Shown piece by piece: positions 56,480 to 64,000 of a DNA stretch of 64,000 bases. The first letter of the stretch is position 1, and every line of letters begins with the position of its first letter. The notes below the pieces were generated by a model. That model was not told the DNA's origin, made no database searches, and worked only from the letters and a program-made list of their open reading frames with translations. The DNA lies in the NCBI GenBank assembly GCA_963682175.1, contig OY821793.1, positions 26,061,493 through 26,125,492 of the forward strand, given 5' to 3'. The DNA comes from Triglochin maritima. Its lineage: Eukaryota > Streptophyta > Magnoliopsida > Alismatales > Juncaginaceae. Made by a program: the position numbers and the translations under genes.

Positions 56480-59210
56480 TCACCTAAGGTCCACTCAGGC
56501 CATTGCTTGGGACAAACGATGCGGCAGCTTCCACTTTGCCCGCGGGCCACACCCATGGACTTCCAAACGCGTTTTGGAAGCGAATGGGGTAGGCAGCAAC
56601 CGTGGGAACCCAAGCATGGGCACGAGCAACGTCCCAAAGAACTTTCCCCACGAGAAACCCCCATTCCCTTCCGGACGCGTTGGGAAGTGCACGGGAAGGC
56701 AACAACCTTGGGCAACCGAGCACGTCGAAGAGCAACTACCACAGGCACCTTGGTCTTCGCCCACGAGCAACCTCCATTTCACCTACAAGTGCGCTTTCAC
56801 TTCCAAACGTGTTTTGGAAGCGAATGCCGCAGGCCACTGCCGCGAGCACACACTAGGCCCTAGCGTGGCGCTGACATGCCAACTATGACAACACTAAGCT
56901 AGTGTCCATCGCCCGACCGCCAAATCACTCCGAGATGGGTGCGCCTCGTAGATAACGCGGATGGATATGTGGGGTCCTAAGTTCCATAAACCGTGGTTGG
57001 GCCGCCTAAAGACCACTTAGAAACTAGGTGTGGGGCTGGCCACATGCCACGCGTGGAGCTGGCCAAAGGCCACTCCGTCGCCACCCTGCAGGCCAACACC
57101 AAATCAGCTGTACCTCGAGCATCCGACCTCCACATCGAGCGTTCTAACTTGTATTACGTAGACAATTCATCCCTCTATCTGCCCCTAAATTTTCACAGCA
57201 AACTCCCAAGTATTCGGGGTCGCGCCTCCTCCAATAAGACGTAGCTCCCTACCAGCCACGCCCCCACATCATCAGCATTCTTCATCTCATCGCGCCTCCC
57301 CTACATACATCTAAATCGGGCATTCTAAGAGGAGTTACCCATCCACTCCTCCTCACTATGTGCTCGGGTGCCCAAATATAGACTAAGGCTCACCTAAGGT
57401 CCACTCAGGCCATTGCTTGGGACAAACGATGCGGCAGCTTCCACTTTGCCCGCGGGCCACACCCATGGACTTCCAAACGCGTTTTGGAAGCGAATGGGGT
57501 AGGCAACAACCGTGGGAACCCAAGCATGGGCACGAGCAACGTCCCAAAGAACTTTCCCCACGAGAAACCCCCATTCCCTTCCGGACGCGTTGGGAAGTGC
57601 ACGGGAAGGCAACAACCTTGGGCAACCGAGCACGTCGAAGAGCAACTACCACAGGCACCTTGGTCTTCGCCCACGAGCAACCTCCATTTCACCTACAAGT
57701 GCGCTTTCACTTCCAAACGTGTTTTGGAAGCGAATGCCGCAGGCCACTGCCGCGAGCACACACTAGGCCCTAGCGTGGCGCTGACATGCCAACTATGACA
57801 ACACTAAGCTAGTGTCCATCGCCCGACCGCCAAATCACTCCGAGATGGGTGCGCCTCGTAGATAACGCGGATGGATATGTGGGGTCCTAAGTTCCATAAA
57901 CCGTGGTTGGGCCGCCTAAAGACCACTTAGAAACTAGGTGTGGGGCTGGCCACATGCCACGCGTGGAGCTGGCCAAAGGCCACTCCGTCGCCACCCTGCA
58001 GGCCAACACCAAATCAGCTGTACCTCGAGCATCCGACCTCCACATCGAGCGTTCTAACTTGTATTACGTAGACAATTCATCCCTCTATCTGCCCCTAAAT
58101 TTTCACAGCAAACTCCCAAGTATTCGGGGTCGCGCCTCCTCCAATAAGACGTAGCTCCCTACCAGCCACGCCCCCACATCATCAGCATTCTTCATCTCAT
58201 CGCGCCTCCCCTACATACATCTAAATCGGGCATTCTAAGAGGAGTTACCCATCCACTCCTCCTCACTATGTGCTCGGGTGCCCAAATATAGACTAAGGCT
58301 CACCTAAGGTCCACTCAGGCCATTGCTTGGGACAAACGATGCGGCAGCTTCCACTTTGCCCGCGGGCCACACCCATGGACTTCCAAACGCGTTTTGGAAG
58401 CGAATGGGGTAGGCAACAACCGTGGGAACCCAAGCATGGGCACGAGCAACGTCCCAAAGAACTTTCCCCACGAGAAACCCCCATTCCCTTCCGGACGCGT
58501 TGGGAAGTGCACGGGAAGGCAACAACCTTGGGCAACCGAGCACGTCGAAGAGCAACTACCACAGGCACCTTGGTCTTCGCCCATGAGCAACCTCCATTTC
58601 ACCTACAAGTGCGCTTTCACTTCCAAACGTGTTTTGGAAGCGAATGCCGCAGGCCACTGCCGCGAGCACACACTAGGCCCTAGCGTGGCGCTGACATGCC
58701 AACTATGACAACACTAAGCTAGTGTCCATCGCCCGACCGCCAAATCACTCCGAGATGGGTGCGCCTCGTAGATAACGCGGATGGATATGTGGGGTCCTAA
58801 GTTCCATAAACCGTGGTTGGGCCGCCTAAAGACCACTTAGAAACTAGGTGTGGGGCTGGCCACATGCCACGCGTGGAGCTGGCCAAAGGCCACTCCGTCG
58901 CCACCCTGCAGGCCAACACCAAATCAGCTGTACCTCGAGCATCCGACCTCCACATCGAGCGTTCTAACTTGTATTACGTAGACAATTCATCCCTCTATCT
59001 GCCCCTAAATTTTCACAGCAAACTCCCAAGTATTCGGGGTCGCGCCTCCTCCAATAAGACGTAGCTCCCTACCAGCCACGCCCCCACATCATCAGCATTC
59101 TTCATCTCATCGCGCCTCCCCTACATACATCTAAATCGGGCATTCTAAGAGGAGTTACCCATCCACTCCTCCTCACTATGTGCTCGGGTGCCCAAATATA
59201 GACTAAGGCT
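56480..59210. repeat. Three almost identical 910-bp monomers
   Basis: About three successive units share GCGGGCCACACCC, TTGGTCTTCGCCC, CAAATCAGCTGTACC, CTTGTATTACG and CGCGCCTCCCCTAC. Differences are single bases (for example CCCATGAGC at about 58582; GGCAGCAACC near 56592). This is one of the most recent amplifications in the window. Confidence 0.8.
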
Positions 59211-61543
59211 CACCTAAGGTCCACTCAGGCCATTGCTTGGGACAAACGATGCGGCAGCTTCCACTTTGCCCGCGGGCAACACCCATGGACTTCCAAACGC
59301 GTTTTGGAAGCGAATGGGGTAGGCAACAACCGTGGGAACCCAAGCATGGGCACGAGCAACGTCCCAAAGAACTTTCCCCACGAGAAACCCCCATTACCTT
59401 CCGGACGCGTTGGGAAGTGCACGGGAAGGCAACAATCTTGGGCAACCGAGCACGTCGAAGAGCAACTACCACAGGCACCTTGGTCTTTGCCCACGAGCAA
59501 CCTCCATTTCACCTACAAGTGCGCTTTCACTTCCAAAGTGTTTTGGAAGCGAATGCCGCAGGCCACTGCCGCGAGCACACACTAGGCCCTAGCGTGGCGC
59601 TGACATGCCAACTATGACAACACTAGGCTAGTGTCCATCGCCCGACCGCCAAATCACTCCGAGATGGGTGTGCCTCGTAGATAACGCGGATGGATATGTG
59701 GGGTCCTAAGTTCCATAAACCGTGGTTGGGCCGCCTAAAGACCACTTAGAAACTAGGTGTGGGGCTGGCCACATGCCACGCGTGGAGCTGGCCAAAGGCC
59801 ACTCCCTCGCCACCCTGCAGGCCAACACCAAATCGGCTGCGCCTCGAGCATCCGACCTCCAAATCGAGCGTTCTAACTTGCATCAGGTAGACAATTCCTC
59901 CCTCTATCTGCCCCTAAAATTTCAGAGCAAACGCCCAAGTATTCGGGGTCGCGCCTTCTCCACGAAGACGTAGCTCCCTACCAGCCACGCCCCCACATCA
60001 TCAGCATTCTTCATCTCATCGCGCCTCGCCCTACATACATCTAAATCGGGCATTCTAAGAGGAGTTACCCATCCACTCCTCCTCACTATGTGCTCGGGTG
60101 CCCAAATATAGACTAAGGCTAACCTAAGGTCCACTCAGGCCATTGCTTGGGACAAACGATGCGGCAGCTTCCACTTTGCCCGCGGGCAACACCCATGGAC
60201 TTCCAAACGTGTTTTGGAAGCGAATGGGGTAGGCAACAACCGTGGGAACCCAAGCATGGGCACGAGCAACGTCCGAAAGAACTTTCCCCACGAGAAACCC
60301 CCATTCCCTTCCGGACGCGTTGGGAAGTGCACTGGAAGGCAACAACCTTGGGCAACCGAGCACGTTGAAGAGCAACGTCCACAGGCACCTTGGTCTTTGC
60401 CCACGAGCAACCTCCATTTCACCTACAAGTGCGCTTTCACTTCGAAACGTGTTTTGGAAGCGAATGCCGCAGGCCACTGCCGTGAGCACACACTAGGCCC
60501 TAGCATGGCGCTGACATGCCAACTATGACAACACTAGGCTAGTGTCCATCGCCCTACCGCCAAATCACTCCGAGATGGGTGCGCCTCGTAGATAACGCGG
60601 ATGGATATGTGGGGTCCTAAGTTCCATAAACCGTGGTTGGGCCGCCTAAAGACCACTTAGAAAGTAGGTGTGGGGCTGGCCACATGCCACGCGTGGAGCT
60701 GGCCAAAGGCCACTCCGTCGCCACCCTGCAGGCCAACACCAAATCGGCTGCGCGTCGAGAATCCGACCTCCAAATCGAGCGTTCTAACTTGCATCACGTA
60801 GAAAATTCCTCCCTCTATCTGCCCCTAAAATTTCAGAGCAAACGCCCAAGTATTCGGGGTCACGCCTCCTCCACGAAGACGCAGCTCCCTACCAGCCACG
60901 CCCCCACATCATCAGCATTCTTCATCTCATCGCGCCTCACCCTACATACATCTAAATCGGGCATTCTAAGAGGAGTTACCCATCCACTCCTCCTCACTAT
61001 GTGCTCGGGTGCCCAAATATAGACTAAGGCTCACCTAAGGTCCACTCAGGCCATTGCTTGGGACAAACGATGCGGCAACTTCCACTTTGCCCGCGGGCAA
61101 CACCCATGGACTTCCAAACGTGTTTTGGAAGCGAATGGGGTAGGCAACAACCGTGGGAACCCAAGCATGGGCACGAGCAACGTCTGAAAGAACTTTCCCC
61201 ACGAGAAACCCCCATTCCCTTCCGGACGCGTTGGGAAGTGCACGGGAACGCAACAACCTTGGGCAACCGAGCACGTCGAAGAGCAACGTCCACAGGCACC
61301 TTGGTCTTTGCCCACGAGCAACCTCCATTTCACCTACAAGTGCGCTTTCACTTCCAAATGTGTTTTGGAAGCGAATGCCGCAGGCCACTGCCACGAGCAC
61401 ACACTAGGCCCTAGCGTGGCGCTGACATGCCAACTATGACAACACTAGGCTAGTGTCCATCGCCCGACCGCCAAATCACTCCGAGATGGGTGTGCCTCGT
61501 AGATAACACGGATGGATATGTGGGGTCCTAAGTTCCATAAACC

Positions 61544-63365
61544 GTGGTTGGGCCGCGTAAAGACCACTTAGAAACTAGGTGTGGGGCTGGCCACATGCCA
61601 CGCGTGGAGCTGGCCAAAGGCCACTCCCTCGCCACCCTGCAGGCCAACACCAAATCGGCTGCGCCTCGAGCATCCGACCTCCAAATCGAGCGTTCTAACT
61701 TAAATTACGTAGACAATTCATCCCTCTATCTGCCCCTAAAATTTCAGAGCAAACGCCGAAGTATTCGGGGTCGCGCCTCCTCCAAGAAGACGTAGCTCCC
61801 TACCAGCCACGCCCCCACATCATCAGCATTCTTCATCTCATCGCGCCTCGCCCTACATACATCTAAATCGGGCATTCTAAGAGGAGTTACCCATCCACTC
61901 CTCCTCACTATGTGCTCGGGTGCCCAAATATAGACTAAGGCTAACCTAAGGTCCACTCAGGCCATTGCTTGGGACAAACGATGCGGCAGCTTCCACTTTG
62001 CCCGCGGGCAACACCCATGGACTTCCAAACGTGTTTTGGAAGCGAATGGGGTAGGCAACAACCGTGGGAACCCAAGCATGGGCACGAGCAACGTCCGAAA
62101 GAACTTTCCCCACGAGAAACTCCCATTCCCTTCCGGACGCGTTGGGAAGTGCACGGGAACGCAACAACCTTGGGCAACCGAGCACGTCGAAGAGCAACTT
62201 CCACAGGCACCTTGGTCTTTGCCCACGAGCAACCTCCATTTCACCTACAAGTGCGCTTTCACTTCCAAATGTGTTTTGGAAGCGAATGCCGCAGGCCACT
62301 GCCGCGAGCACACACTAGGCCCTAGCGTGGCGCTGACATGCCAACTATGACAACACTAGGCTAGTGTCCATCGCCCGACCGCCAAATCACTCCGAGATGG
62401 GTGTGCCTCGTAGATAACGCGGATGGATATGTGGGGTCCTAAGTTCCATAAACCGTGGTTGGGCCGCGTAAAGACCACTTAGAAACTAGGTGTGGGGCTG
62501 GCCACATGCCACGCGTGGAGCTGGCCAAAGGCCACTCCCTCGCCACCCTGCAGGCCAACACCAAATCGGCTGCGCCTCGAGCATCCGACCTCCAAATCGA
62601 GCGTTCTAACTTAAATTACGTAGACAATTCATCCCTCTATCTGCCCCTAAAATTTCAGAGCAAACGCCGAAGTATTCGGGGTCGCGCCTCCTCCAAGAAG
62701 ACGTAGCTCCCTACCAGCCACGCCCCCACATCATCAGCATTCTTCATCTCATCGCGCCTCGCCCTACATACATCTAAATCGGGCATTCTAAGAGGAGTTA
62801 CCCATCCACTCCTCCTCACTATGTGCTCGGGTGCCCAAATATAGACTAAGGCTAACCTAAGGTCCACTCAGGCCATTGCTTGGGACAAACGATGCGGCAG
62901 CTTCCACTTTGCCCGCGGGCAACACCCATGGACTTCCAAACGTGTTTTGGAAGCGAATGGGGTAGGCAACAACCGTGGGAACCCAAGCATGGGCACGAGC
63001 AACGTCCGAAAGAACTTTCCCCACGAGAAACTCCCATTCCCTTCCGGACGCGTTGGGAAGTGCACGGGAACGCAACAACCTTGGGCAACCGAGCACGTCG
63101 AAGAGCAACTTCCACAGGCACCTTGGTCTTTGCCCACGAGCAACCTCCATTTCACCTACAAGTGCGCTTTCACTTCCAAATGTGTTTTGGAAGCGAATGC
63201 CGCAGGCCACTGCCGCGAGCACACACTAGGCCCTAGCGTGGCGCTGACATGCCAACTATGACAACACTAGGCTAGTGTCCATCGCCCGACCGCCAAATCA
63301 CTCCGAGATGGGTGTGCCTCGTAGATAACGCGGATGGATATGTGGGGTCCTAAGTTCCATAAACC
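61544..63365. repeat. Two identical-looking 911-bp monomers
   Basis: Copies at 61544 and 62455 share GGCCGCGTAAAG, AACTTAAATTACG, AACGCCGAAG and GAAACTCCCATTCC, with almost no differences seen. The second-half variants continue into the following monomer, whereas its first half returns to the GCATCAGGTAGAC type of 59722. Confidence 0.78.
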
Positions 63366-64000
63366 GTGGTTGGGCCGCCTAAAGACCACTTAGAAACTAG
63401 GTGTGGGGCTGGCCACATGCCACGCGTGGAGCTGGCCAAAGGCCACTCCCTCGCCACCCTGCAGGCCAACACCAAATCGGCTGCGCCTCGAGCATCCGAC
63501 CTCCAAATCGAGCGTTCTAACTTGCATCAGGTAGACAATTCCTCCCTCTATCTGCCCCTAAAATTTCAGAGCAAACGCCCAAGTATTCGGGGTCGCGCCT
63601 CCTCCACGAAGACGTAGCTCCCTACCAGCCACGCCCCCACGTCATCAGCATTCTTCATCTCATCGCGCCTCGCCCTACATACATCTAAATCGGGCATTCT
63701 AAGAGGAGTTACCCATCCACTCCTCCTCACTATGTGCTCGGGTGCCCAAATATAGACTAAGGCTAACCTAAGGTCCACTCAGGCCATTGCTTGGGACAAA
63801 CGATGCGGCAGCTTCCACTTTGCCCGCGGGCAACACCCATGGACTTCCAAACGTGTTTTGGAAGCGAATGGGGTAGGCAACAACCGTGGGAACCCAAGCA
63901 TGGGCACGAGCAACGTCCGAAAGAACTTTCCCCACGAGAAACTCCCATTCCCTTCCGGACGCGTTGGGAAGTGCACGGGAACGCAACAACCTTGGGCAAC

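Larger units (their letters stand above)
33918..64000. repeat. 911-bp satellite array, block 3 (about 33 monomers)
   Basis: Phase marks at 34226, 35137, 36048, 36959, 37870, 38781, 39692, 40602, 41513, 42424, 43335, 44245, 45155, 46065, 46975, 47885, 48795, 49706, 50617, 51528, 52439, 53350, 54261, 55172, 56082, 56993, 57903, 58813, 59722, 60633, 61544, 62455 and 63366; spacing 909-911 bp. The array runs off the window end. No transposon or gene interrupts it. It contains distinct neighbourhoods of closely related monomers, listed separately. Confidence 0.97.

Noticed and set aside
33918..64000. Calling the array a functional centromere
   Set aside because: Satellite plus Athila-like elements fits pericentromere or centromere, but sequence alone cannot show CENH3 binding, and no centromere-specific (CRM-type) element is present.

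Overview
This is plant nuclear DNA, most likely a heterochromatic (pericentromere-like) block of a dicot. There are no bacterial genes, host protein genes or RNA genes. About 44 kb of the 64 kb is one GC-rich tandem satellite with a monomer of 910-911 bp. About 20 kb is AT-richer LTR-retrotransposon DNA that broke into the array. The plant assignment rests on a Sirevirus-like Copia element primed by initiator tRNA-Met, on Athila/Tat-like Gypsy elements with an 18-nt primer-binding site matching plant tRNA-Asp, and on plant-type LTR promoters. I cannot name the species.

Layout. 1-11927: satellite, about 13 monomers. 11928-16185: a Copia LTR retrotransposon with 5-bp target duplications (CACAG). 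Its 5' end is a 1.45-kb Sirevirus-like LTR with a gag gene. Its 3' end is the tail of a different, small TRIM-like LTR element. 16186-17987: about two satellite monomers of a private subtype. 17988-33917: a non-autonomous Athila-like element (E2) with a truncated 5' LTR. Its 3' LTR is split by a second, younger and complete relative (E3, 24935-33877, target duplication CGGCC). 33918-64000: satellite, about 33 monomers, with 1820-bp dimeric higher-order repeats and several runs of almost identical monomers.

Coding content. Only three reading frames deserve a CDS call, all from retrotransposons: a Copia gag without a zinc knuckle (13435-15084), a shrunken Athila gag-derived ORF with only the zinc knuckle and spacer regions (20293-21576), and an Athila gag-protease ORF (27645-30749). 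None of the elements carries reverse transcriptase, RNase H or integrase, so all must have moved with enzymes supplied in trans. The many short open frames in the satellite are by-products of its GC-rich composition and are not annotated as genes.

History read from the junctions. The satellite spread and homogenised locally. The Copia chimera inserted exactly: removing it and one CACAG restores a 911-bp monomer spacing. E2 inserted and later lost the start of its 5' LTR together with neighbouring satellite. E3 then landed in E2's 3' LTR. By eye the two E3 LTRs differ by one 21-bp repeat unit and about one substitution, and the E2 LTRs by about five substitutions, in agreement with the nesting order.
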